Below, in pieces: positions 12,001 to 24,000 of a DNA stretch of 64,000 nt. The notes under the pieces were generated by a model. The model did no database searches. It saw nothing but the letters and a program-made list of their open reading frames with translations, and was not told the origin of the DNA. The position numbers and the translations under genes are program-made. Source of the stretch: Bugulina stolonifera. Lineage: Eukaryota; Bryozoa; Gymnolaemata; Cheilostomatida; Bugulidae. The stretch covers positions 3,081,501 to 3,145,500 of the forward strand of contig OW285192.1 of the NCBI GenBank assembly GCA_935421135.1, given 5' to 3'. How positions within the stretch are numbered: the first letter of the stretch is position 1; every line of letters starts with the position of its first letter.

Positions 12001-15000
12001 TTTGAATTTGCTCCTTGGTTTCATCTTATCTAACATCAAATATTTTAGGACCATTAACCAGGAAAAGCATGAGGATGTTGTTGGGTGAATCTAACGCTAA
12101 TAAAATATTTTTAACCCAACCCTCATACAATGCTCTAGCGGTGTATGCAGAGGCTTAGGAGTTATTTCTTCACAAACGATTTGCGGCTGGTTAAAAAGCA
12201 ATCTGCAACTTAATAAACATTAGAATGTAGCCTGACCTAAGTAGAAGCTAAGATATGATTCACTGATTGTAACATCACTCCACTTTACATTCGATCTGTA
12301 TGCCTATCATGGCTTACTGTTTGATATTTGTCACCAGTCATTGGTGCAAAAGACAAAGTAACAATCTCACTGAGACTGAGACTGAGAGGCGAGTATTTTC
12401 GTGACATTTTTGACCAATCTAGACCGCAAATAAAAATCTCAAAGATGGCCGTCCGGCCTAGGTAAAAAAAGCCATTGACTTGAGATTTTGCTTGGTCGAA
12501 TAAAACCATCCCTAGCACATCAGCATGGCATATGTATGTTATAGGACTATCCCATCACTATGTGTATATTTTAGGACTACACCATTACCAAGTGTATATT
12601 TTAGGACTATACCGTGATCAGGTGTATGTTTTAGGACTATACCATCACCATGTGTATGTTTTAGGACTATACCATCACCATGTGTATGTTTTAGGACTAT
12701 ACCATAACCATGTATCTGAACCAATACTGGAGAGATGAGAGACTGGAGTTTGGAAGAGGGAAAACCACCGAGCAGATAACTCTCACTGGAGACTTTGCTG
12801 ATAAGATTTGGGTTCCTGACACTTTCTTTGCGAACGACAAAAATTCTTTTCTACATGAAGTAACAGAGAGCAATAAAATGGTACGACTGAGTGGAGATGG
12901 CAGCATTGCCTATGGCATGAGGTAAGTATATATTATAAAAGGGGCTCCAGCTAGATACCCAAACATTACCCAGTGTTCCAAGTGGAACAAATGAGGTGGG
13001 TACACGTGCATGCAATCCTACAGATTAATATTGTATTGCTATCCACTTTATCTTATAGCAGCTAAGAGATTTGTGAATTACTAAAATTAAAAAATTATGC
13101 TCTGGTGAGATTCAACTCAAGACCCTATGAATGATAATCAAGCACGCTACCACTAGACTATCAGGTTCACAGTGACTGTATAGAGAACTAGCTATTAAAA
13201 TGAGGGTACACACCTGCTGGCCGTATAACCACTAGAATTGAGATAGGTACTCACCGTATACTCCCGTATAACCACACTTCGAACACTGCATGACAGTACC
13301 TATAATAGCTTCAAGCAATATTGGCTCACCCTACCACTGCAGCCTACCATTTGGTTAATATACAAATAACAGAGCAAATTACTGAGACACATAGTATGTA
13401 GAAGTTGGTGCTGTTATGTAGACAAGTAGCCTTATTGTATAAGATGGAGCAGATCAACTGGTCATGTGATTAACTGGTAGGTAGGATTAGCCAAGAAAGG
13501 TTGGGTCAAGTGTGAGATCAATGCCAAGTGCTCTTATTTGAGTTAAATACAGCAATAAGTTACCATTAATCTACTCTCACTGTATTCCATAATTGTGAGG
13601 TAGCTGGAGAACTCCTAAGGGGAGAAGAGGAAGTCGTTACAAGAATACAGACGGATGTCCTCCAGTGCTAACATACATATTACATAACACAAATGTATAC
13701 CCATACATATGTGTTTTGGCACACTATATCATCATTAGCTAATGAGACTTTATATAATATCTAATGCTTGTAACAGTAACAAATATTCACTATCATCGTG
13801 TCCGTAGGGACTCTATTGATCTAGTCTCCCTATGACAATATAAGACAAATGAACCGCTATCCCCAATGCACTATGGGTAACACTCCATCACCCTGGATCA
13901 TTAACCAGTAAATAGTATCTAATACCTTGAGGTCTAACCAAATTTCTACTGAGAAATTGGGGATCATTTCAAAGGTTGGAAAAGCTATACAAGAGGTCCG
14001 TAGTCTCCAGGGTTTCATTCTCACTGTACTTCAGATCTCGGGAAAATAAAGGGAATAATACGACACAAGACCAAAGCCAAGATAGAAAAAGGCTGTTCAG
14101 TGTGCAAATATGAATATCTAACTGACTTTCCACACAACTTTGACGCATATAGACTAATAGTTACTAAAAATAGCTAAGTGACAGTGTTGTAAATAATAGA
14201 CATGTATGGCCTATCTGGACTGTAATATATGTACATGACTGTACATGTATATTGGATATAGTTATTATAATGGTAATTCAACTCTGACCCTGTGATATGT
14301 CCTCTAGATTCACAACGACCTTGGCCTGTATGATGGACTTACACTACTATCCACTAGATATACAGAACTGTACAGTAGAGATCGAGAGCTGTAAGTTACT
14401 ATACTATAAACCATTATGCATGCACATTAAGGTATTATTTTAGAATTATCTTCTCTCCCAAACAAACATCTTTTGTAATAGTGCACATAGATGTAGACGT
14501 AGATGTAGATGTAGATGTAGACGTAGACGTAGATGTAGACGTAGATGTAGACGTAGATGTAGACGTAGATGTAGACGTAGATGTAGATGTGAACGTAGAC
14601 GTAGATGTAGACGTAGATGTAGACGTAAATGTAGACGCAGACGTAGACGTAGATGTAGCCCATATTGCATTGTACAGGCCCATGGCTGTATACTCTGGAT
14701 AAAGGATATTTTGTTCTGTGTAATAAGACTGCACTGTCTGTTTCACTCTCCTACATTAGATGGGTACCCGATGGAGGACATTGAAATGAGATGGAGAGTT
14801 GGTAAGAACTCAATTGTGGGGACAAAGAATGTACAGCTACCACAGTTTTCATTGGTCAGCTACAACACACTATCTACTATACAGGTGTTGGCATCTGGTA
14901 CGTGCAACAGTTTGTACTTCTAAAATGTAGCTCCATATTGTTGACCATTATTGTAAACTATAATTCTACTAACAGTGGGTGTCCTTGACCTTGCAGCTGC

Positions 15001-16509
15001 CTATTAGTACAATAGCAATAGGATCATAGTGAGTACCTTAAGCCAACACCTCTTATCATCGTCTCACCGTAGACCTCACACCCATTATCACATGACAAGT
15101 ACATGACGTGCTTACAATGTACATATACCGTTTTAGGCTAACAAATATTATAATATAACATGTATATTTATAGGACGATATCAGAGACTATCCCTCAGCT
15201 TCCTGTTGAAGAGACACATCGGCTACTTCGTGTTCCAGACATTTCTACCATCTATTTTGATCGTCATGTTGAGTTGGGTCTCTTTCTGGATCAGCCATGA
15301 GGCAACGTCTGCGAGAGTTAATCTAGGTATGTATAGCTTTATGCTACTAACTACTAGATACTCGTACAAAGAGAGGATATGTGAATATGCAGGACACTCC
15401 CCAAATTATCCAAAAATAACTACAAGTTTCCTCATTTTCAGGTATCACCACGGTTCTTACAATGACTACAATCAGTACGGGTGTCCGGGCTTCTCTTCCT
15501 AGAATTTCCTATGTGAAAGCTATTGACATATATTTGGTAAGTAGTACAGCATGGTAAGAGTTGAGCATTGAGGTCTTTAGGAAAACCTGGCTGTTTGATA
15601 AATTTGAGCTGAAACCATTGCAAACCTATCTCTTCTATCATGTTAGTCTTCTTCATTTGGTAGGTATATGTGCTATAATAAGTATAGCCATATTGTCAAG
15701 GCTTAGGCTATGACTGATAGCTGACCAACCAATAACCAGACATGAAAAACGAAATGCAGAACTATTGTTTCATGTTACAGGTCATGTGTTTCGTGTTCGT
15801 CTTTGTCGCACTGCTAGAATATGCTGCTGTTAACTATTTCTTCTGGGGTGCACGAGCAAAGATGAAGAAAAAGAAAGATAAAGCCAGACCAATCATAAAC
15901 ACTGGCGTGATGCCAAACCGTAACTACCGATCTTCTAGTAAGAACCAACCAAATGGAAGAACGACAGTCATAAATGAAGATCATAAAGTAAGCAATTTGT
16001 ACATTATTCTTGTCCTGAAATCTTTCCAAGCTATTTGCTTTTGCACTAATGTCTTACCATGCTATCAGCTTGTTCTAATGTCCGGTCTTTATATTCAGCT
16101 GAGTGACGATGGAGGTATTGAGCTAACTGAGATAGAGAGGGACGATGCTCGAATAAGCAGCGCCTACACCTACCAAAACATAGATGGAGAGGAGAGAGAA
16201 CACATGCTAAGACAAAACAATAACAACCACGGAGAGTTCCACACGAGTATGCAGATTGAAAGCACGCCTCGACTAAGACGCCCCACGGGATTCCCGGCCA
16301 AAAAAAAGGCACAAAAAGATCGTAAAGTATGGGTGAGCATAAGACAGAGAGCTAAGGACATCAAAAGTAAGATCCCTGAGGTGAAGGACGTTAACAACAT
16401 TGACAAATACTCCCGACTAATGTTTCCTCTACTGTTCTTTATATTCAACGTGTGGTACTGGGTCTATTACAGCGTCCTATCAAACCTGGCCGTCAAAATA
16501 CACGAGTGA
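9049..16509 (+). CDS. GABA-A-like Cys-loop receptor subunit B (complete, 10 exons)
   Basis: Tandem paralog of the gene at 322-7577. Exons: 9049-9110, 11180-11280, 11755-11822, 12695-12921, 14308-14390, 14760-14897, 15174-15326, 15442-15536, 15781-15987, 16099-16509; the phases close to 514 aa. An in-frame ATG at 9010 would add 13 residues; I prefer 9049 because the hydrophobic signal-peptide core [15 protein letters not shown] follows at once. Then come [12 protein letters not shown], the Cys-loop Cys160 to Cys174 with YPLD inside, loop B ESYGY, M1 (about 241-266), the anion-filter region ARV with Arg274 at 0', M2, M3, a basic loop and M4. The 2' pore residue is Asn276, where paralog A has Ala. 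Probable GABA/glutamate-gated-chloride-type subunit; the ligand is inferred, not shown. The last intron (111 nt) is open in frame. AATAAA follows at 17354. Confidence 0.94.
12535..12694 (+). repeat. Tandemly repeated 3' splice site of receptor B exon 4 (6 copies)
   Basis: Six copies at an exact 30 bp period, each carrying a TAG acceptor and then GACTA(T/C). The AGs end at 12544, 12574, 12604, 12634, 12664 and 12694; the last opens exon 4. As in paralog A, use of the adjacent upstream copies meets an in-frame TAG after nine residues. Copy number and divergence differ from paralog A, while the position is identical. Confidence 0.92.
13104..13168 (-). other. tRNA-like sequence, probable SINE head or tRNA relic
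   Basis: On the minus strand TAGTCTAGTGG matches a pol III A box, and about 40 nt later GTTGAATC resembles a B box with changes. The spacing suits a tRNA. The anticodon and acceptor stems do not pair cleanly, so this is more likely a tRNA-derived SINE or relic than a working tRNA gene. It lies in intron 4 of receptor B. Confidence 0.4.
14480..14660. repeat. GTAGAC/GTAGAT hexamer array
   Basis: A simple repeat of GTAGAY hexamers in the 369 bp intron 5 of receptor B, ending about 100 bp before exon 6. Several frames stay open (Asp-Val repeats on the plus strand), which is expected for a 6 bp unit and is not evidence of coding. Confidence 0.9.
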
Positions 16510-16728
16510 CCCGAGTAAGTTGAGAAGGTTGACAACTGGGTATTACTAAACATTTACAATATAATACATAGTTCTGTTCACAATACGAGTTGTAGTGAAC
16601 CAGTGAACCGAAGCAGCCTAGCCTTTGGCCCAGCAGAAGCAGAACCCAATACAAACTGAGATAATACATGCATTTTTACCCCATGTATTACACAATAATG
16701 TACATCTACATGTATACCCTATAGGGCC

Positions 16729-17160
16729 ATCTACTCATATTCACTATAGAAGTTATCTACTCATATTCACTATAGAAGTTATCTACTCGTATTCACTATA
16801 GAAGTTATCTACTCATATTCACTATAGAAGTTATCTACTCATATTCACTATAGAAGTTATCTACTCATATTCACTATAGAAGTTATCTACTCATATTCAC
16901 TATAGAAGTTGCCTACTCGTATTCACTATAGAAGTTATCTACTCATATTCACTATAGAAGTTATCTACTCATATTCACTATTGAAGTTATCTACTCATAT
17001 TCACTATAGAAGTTATCTACTCATATTCACTATAGAAGTTATCTACTCATATTCACTATAGAAGTTATCTACTCATATTCACTATAGAAGTTATCTACTC
17101 ATATTCACTATAGAAGTTGTCTACTCATATTCACTATAGAAGTTGTCTACTCATATTTTA
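16729..17160. repeat. 26 bp minisatellite in receptor B 3' flank
   Basis: About 16 copies of CTACTCATATTCACTATAG + AAGTTAT, very homogeneous. The array lies 220 bp after the receptor B stop and before its AATAAA, so it is probably transcribed as 3' UTR. Confidence 0.92.
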
Positions 17161-17353
17161 TGTAGAAGCTGTTTGTCTACTTATAGCCATTACAGGAATT
17201 ATCTACTCATATTTTTCAACAAGAATTGTTCTCTCAATCCTGTACAATTCATCAGTACTTCTATAATTGTTATCTATTTCCATGTACTTATACGAATTAA
17301 GGATTCTTTTTTAAACTAGCTAACATCCAAAGCATTGTGTTATACAGATCGGG

Positions 17354-17359
17354 AATAAA
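17354..17359 (+). terminator. Poly(A) signal candidate, receptor B
   Basis: AATAAA 845 bp after the receptor B stop and downstream of the 26 bp array. No nearer canonical signal was noted. Confidence 0.4.
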
Positions 17360-17569
17360 ACTATCTAAATAAGCAGAAAGGCTCATCCAGTAAACGTTTG
17401 ATTTGGGTAGATAAACATGAAATGATATTTATTTTATAATAAGTAGAAACACAGCTGGGTTCATGATGGGAAAAGACACTGAAAATATAAACTCATTTGG
17501 TCAAGTACTTCCAGTTACATTATATTACAGGCATATTTACGCAAACTATAGCTTTATATAGACTATAAT

Positions 17570-17575
17570 TTTATT
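17570..17575 (-). terminator. Poly(A) signal candidate, transporter
   Basis: TTTATT on the plus strand, i.e. AATAAA on the minus strand, about 510 bp after the transporter stop. A second minus-strand AATAAA lies near 17430. With the receptor B signal at 17354 this puts the two convergent 3' ends close together or overlapping. Confidence 0.4.
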
Positions 17576-18085
17576 GTCTAAAGGATGAAAACGCCATGTG
17601 ATTTCATGTCTACACTATAAAATATTATAGAAACGAGTTATTAGTGAACTACTAGGGTAAATGCAGGGGTGGCTATAGCCCACCCCAATATTTTGAAATC
17701 TGCATGGAAGATCTGAGAGCACTCCAAGAAATAGTTACACGTACTTACACTTTAATGTGGTCCATAAACCTTTGTAAACATAAATATACAACATAAATAA
17801 ACTTAAAGAAATCTGAGTAGAAAATTGACATAAAATAAATTTTTATAAGACTGCAACTTGGAGATGAGACACGATTTGTTTGGAGTCACTAGTACTGGGC
17901 AATATGAGATTGTGACCAGCCAACAGTAAACCTACGGTGTATTGACTACGCTGTACCTTGACAGTGTTATGACTATTATAGATACACTGACAAGATATTT
18001 AATTTGATATTCAATGGACTATAAAAGAACTGATGGGAGACAACTCCTAAACATATAGGCAGTTAATAACCCATAATGCCTTGTA

Positions 18086-21000
18086 CTAGGAAGCAGGAGG
18101 AATGTTACTGCTTACTATTTTAGTTATATTAGAGGCAACAGTACTTAATATCAACTCAGCTGTAGAATCTAATGAATCTAGTGAAGGGGTGGTGGAACAC
18201 CCGTCCCCACCACATACCGGACTTGGAGAAGGTGAAACTTGGTCTTTACCAGTTGTTTCTAATTCTCCACTCATTCTACGTATGGCATCAATTAGTCCAA
18301 CAATAGTTCTACAATATTACAATACGACAATATAAGATGTGTTCCACAATACTACAATACGGCAATATAAGGAGATGTACAGCGTCTTCACGACTTCTTG
18401 GACCGGCCTAAGTTGATACTACCAGGATGGCTGCTCAGCCAAGGCAGGTGACCTAGGATTTTTCTTAGTCGGTGGGAACCATCACTAGCTCATTGGCACA
18501 CTCAATTTTCTCATGAAAAACATTAGGATTTTGTGTTTGACTCAGCTCAATGTGTTTGTGACACCTGTGACAGAAGTAGGTTGAAAAATTCTTGAGCAAT
18601 TTAGTCTGTGGTTGAAAGAAACAAGTACATGTATATATCACATAATAAAATCATAAAATGATATGCTCTGCAATTTCTCAATACGAGAGTATTAGTATAG
18701 CTGACTCACCCAACGATTCCCATACCAATGATAACATAGTCTATCAGTTTCTCAGTTGTAGTCATCATTCTACAATACAGTAACATATGTAGTATTGGGG
18801 ACTTGCTCTTATAGCACACAGTTCTACTTGTATAGCACATTATCTCATGTATATAGCACACAGTTCTACTTGTATAGCACATGGTCTCATGTATATAGCA
18901 CACAGTTATACTTGTATAGCACATGGTCTCATGTATATAGCACACAGTTATACTTGTATAGCACATGGTCTCATGTATATAGCACACAGTTATACTTGTA
19001 TAGCACATGGTCTCATGTATATAGCACACAGCTATACTTGTATAGCACATGGTCTCATGTATATAGCACACAGTTATACTTGTATAGCACATTATCTCAT
19101 GTATATCAGGGGCATTTTTTCAAGTTTTTAAACTGGGGTCTCCATAGGCCGGGGGTCCAGGGGGCCGCCTAGGCCCCCTGGCGGGGTCCGGGGCAGCGCC
19201 CCGGCCGCCGGAGCTTTTTCAGCATAACTCACAAAAAGAGAAGGGTTTTAGAACACTGCACACCGTTGCTTAAATCTCATGTTTATTGCAGCTAGATAGC
19301 ACACTACTGAAAAAATATATTTAAGATTAGTTTGATTGCTAATTACATGTATATTGCCGGGTAGCGTCTATATCCAAGAACTTAATTAAGTTCAGAATAG
19401 TACATTCAAAGTACATGTAATTACTAAAAAACTGAGTCTGAGTCATGCAAGACCCAGAAGTGTGGGTGCGACTTTTATAGCTAGGCTGTGTGTAGGGGTT
19501 CTGGTTAGTGTCATGAGAAGGCCAGAGAGAGTACCTGATATCCTAGCTGGAAAGAGTAAGAAACTGTACGAGTTAACTTCAGTAAGATAACTTTATTGAA
19601 CAACAGTCTACAGAAAACCAAAGCTAGAATGAAAAATTGTGCTCCCAATATATGAATTATAGTTCTCAACCAAGGTCACAAGGTCAAAAATGCGATAAAT
19701 CAAAAAGCCAAAAAGGGTCCGAGCTATAATAGGTACAAACTGGTCTCGAATTACAAGTATAATAAAATGTATAACTACATATCAAAAAGACTATCGGCAC
19801 ATTTCAGAGATGAATACATAGCAATAATCGATATCATATAGGTTTACAGGAAGGGTAACAAAAGATAACCAAAAATGGGCAACATGTATACTTGTGATTC
19901 ACACGATAAAGCAGTCAAATAAAGACAATGCAAGGGGATATAGCGGATGCTTACTTCCAATTATATCTGAAGTTATAGTCGCTTGGGAGTCTGCATCACT
20001 CAAGATTTTTATTCCTCATGTTTCGAAACTAGTTCTAATATCATCATTAGCAATTTCATCTCCGATGGTGATACTTGGACTAGCATCAAAAGATAAGGAG
20101 TAAAATTCAAAAAGTGTCTGGTACTACTTTACACCATAAAACATCTTCAAATGTACATGTGTATATAGTAAATAAAAAATAATGCTGTTGCCAGACACTG
20201 CTATTGCTTTAAACCAAAACTAAGTTCTCACCCCATGCTTGCACAGCTTGGTGCTTGGTTTCCTTCACCTCAACTACTGTCTACCAGAAACAACCATCTC
20301 TACTTCACCCGCACATGGTGCTGTGTTATCCGGAGCAGATAATTATCTTCATCTCCTGTTACAGCCTGTAGTCTTGTAAAACAGAAACTTTTATACATTT
20401 GAAGTTGAATGAAACCTAGTAAACCCTAGATTAGTTATAATATTATGGTGGACGATCAAAGCGAAACTTGTTTGCAAAACAACGTCGACCCTTAAGGATA
20501 TCCTGAGATACCTGTATATACTTATCACTGTAAAGGACTAGACACACTGTTATTACTTTTACTATGAATGTTTACTACCCATATATATTACATTTTTAGA
20601 ACTATTACAGCGGCAAATTTTTAGTCATCCTTACCTAATGGGATCTTGGATAGTTGTACGGGGCTTGGCGAAAGTTAGAAGTCACTCTGTTTTATCTACA
20701 AAAAAGCAAGATAATATTTTATAAATCAGTCTTCCCTATGCTTTCAACTAGTACACTTCTTTAAACAAATATAATATGTAACCAGCACTAGAGCACTCTG
20801 GACTTGTTCTGTCTAGTTAGGAGCATAACTGCAAGGAGGGTGGACTCGGTGGTGCATAATCAATCAAGGCTAGGTAGCCATCTGTTACATTGCTAAAGCT
20901 GTTGGGTAGTTGTGGTAGCGAGGGTCATTGTTCACATCCATGACAATATATCTAACTAATGAACCCTATTCTACAGTACATCTAGAGTTCTAATAAAATT

Positions 21001-24000
21001 AAACCAAATAAAAATAAAAATGCTAAATCAAAGCGCAATTCTGGTGCTTCTAAAATTAAGTAATAAAACTCTTGATATAATCCACACTCCACAGCATCAT
21101 ATCAATATTCATGCAGGGATCTCATTGTATTAGTTTGAAATTACAAATATCAAACTACATTTTTCATACTGATATTGTAAAACTTTCACAACAGTAGAAT
21201 AGAATAAAAATAATGAAACTGAGGTTCATTATTAACCAAAGGTAAACATTAAATAATCTTTTAAAATTGTGTTTTATTAACATGAAATAATATTTTATCT
21301 TTGTGTTTAATTTTGGTTAATAATGAACCTCAGTTAACCAATCAATAAATTTATTAAACATGAAAATAAACTAAAACTAAAGTGAATAAAACGGTTTAAG
21401 TAAAGTACTAAAAATTGAGCAAGTGTTAGAATTTAATAAAAAATAATGAAGTATAATAATTATAATATAATTAGCAATATAAATAAATATATATAATACA
21501 AATAATAAATAAAAATACAAGCAATATTATAGGCCTATATTATAAAATAATATTATAATTATCCATATTCAATAATAATATTGATTTTTTTCAAATTTTT
21601 GCAACTGTAGAGTTACCCGTTGGGATTCTTATCAACAAAAATATTTACCTGTAAGTTGAACAAATAAATTAATTTTTACTACACACTTGAAAAACTTGAT
21701 TAGAGATGTTTGTCTTACCTTTTTTATCTAGGTTCCATTCTTTTCGATTTTATTTGGGCAACTGGGCAACAAACCGCGACTACTAACTTTGACCTTGACC
21801 ATAGCAAGTAAAAGATTAACTTGAAATGTTATAAAGTCATAGCCCATCTTTTGTTAATCAGCATTAGCTAGGTTGGGGCTTTAGCTTAATCCCCATAATT
21901 ACTGCCTAAGCCTAATGTTAGCAGGCTAACTGCTATTCACCGCGGCACACTTATGTGTATGAATTGCTAAGAGATGGTGAATGCATTCAAACGAAGCTTT
22001 TGATTGATTTTTCTGATTTTATTGGACTGTGCAATAATATAATATCTGTTATTATTTTTTTTTTGACATAGAAAAGGGGGGTCGCGCGACCCTGGCGCCA
22101 GTAGCAAAAAACGCCACTGTATATAGCACACAGTTCTACTTGTATAGCACATGATCTCATGTATATACCACACAGTTATACTTGTATAGCACATGGTCTC
22201 ATGTATATAGCACACAGTTCTACTTTTATAGATCATTGTTTTCTTACCACGGATTAATGGTAGGAAGTAGAAACCGTGGAAATTAAATGACACTAAGTAT
22301 ACAGCCTATATTATCTCACTGTAATAATAACAAACCATGATACGTACCTAGCACATATCCTATATTATATCACTTTAATCATAGCATACAGTGATACTTA
22401 CCTAGCACATAACCTACATTATCTCACCATAATCATAGCAATTACTGATATTTACCTAGCACATATTTTCATATGGAAGACTGCAGGAAGTATAAAGGCC
22501 AGCCAGATACAACATGTGGCTCCAATAAACGCCATCAGATTACCAAAGTCAGGTATGATGAGAACTATAGCCCCAGTTATGATAACCAGTAGTAGTCTGA
22601 CAATATTCTACAGCAGGTAAGACACTCCTAAGTTACTACACAGAGGCATGGTCATGGATAGTAAAGCCAACATAATACAGTTACTGTGATGATGTCATAG
22701 TGTAAAACCACATGATGTGTACTGTGATGACATCATAGTGTACAACTACATGATGTGTACCGTGATGATATTATAGTGTACAACTACATGATGTGTACCG
22801 TGATGACATCATAATGTACAACTACATGATGTGTACCGTGATGATGTCATAGTGTACAACCACATGATGTGTACCGTGATGATGTTATAGTGTACAACTA
22901 CATGATGTGTACCATGATGATGTCATAGTGTACAACTACATGATGTGTAACGAATACATTTCCAAAAACTGAGTGATATGAAAATATTCAATGAAAAACA
23001 CATGGAAACGTAACAAAAAAGCAGGGGTCATGTGATATGGGATTTTGATATTTGAAACTTGGGTCTTGCACTAACAACACTTTCATGGAGAATATTGAAA
23101 CTTAAAACTTAGTGCGGTTATATAAAGGACTACAGGCTATTGAGTTATAATTTCAAGCTGGTCGCAAGACAAACAAGTATTAATGCCAATGCTCGGAGAG
23201 TAAACTTGAGGTAAAATAGTGGGATAACTCACAGACTTGAGTCGTTGTGGGTGGTCCTTGGAGACGCCCATCTTACCATCAATAATGGACGTAACAGGAA
23301 ACATCATGATTGGGTATGTGAAGAAGAGAGAGAGGCAGAGGCAGCTCGTTACAAACATGGTGAACACATTACCTTCTCCCGACTCGGACAGGTTCAATGT
23401 TATTATAGCTTTTGTCTGCTTGCCAAATGACTGCAAAAACAAGGTAAAGGAGCACTAAGGCTAGATAACCACAGAGATCACAGGTTACAAAGAGGAGATT
23501 GCTGATTACGTCATCAATGTAGGTCAGAATAAGCTGCAACACCTGTAATAAAACTACATATGACTCTATTAGCAATAGATTCTATAAATGTATGACACAG
23601 TAACTAAGCTAAATCTAGTGGAATGTATAACAATTAATAGAGATACAGAGAATGATAGAGAGTGGTTCATTGTCTTCTCTTACTGAGGAATGTGAATATA
23701 TAGCATAGCACGTCTATCACACAACATAATGCCGATGCAGTGACTAAAAGATATTAATTCACTATTCAAACTTACCAGATAGCCACATGCACCAAATGTA
23801 GCATATAATAAGGTTACCATGGCGATGACAGACAGGAAATATCTGTAAAAGTAGAATGTAATATGGTTACCATGGTGATGATTAACAGGAAGTATTTGTA
23901 AAAGTAGCACATAATATGGTAACCATGGCAATGACAGACAGGAAGTATCTGTAAGCGTTGAGTGTAATATGGTTACCATGGTGATGACTAACAGGAAGTA

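Noticed and set aside
13104..13168. Functional tRNA gene
   Set aside because: Boxes are recognisable, but stems and anticodon loop do not fold convincingly; kept only as a tRNA-like element.
14427..14746. Open frames of Ser-Thr, Val-Asp and Tyr-Val repeats
   Set aside because: Product of a hexanucleotide array in an intron of receptor B.
15742..16509. Single-exon reading of receptor B M3 to M4
   Set aside because: It only reads through the 111 bp intron; paralog A splices at the same two sites, so two exons are preferred.
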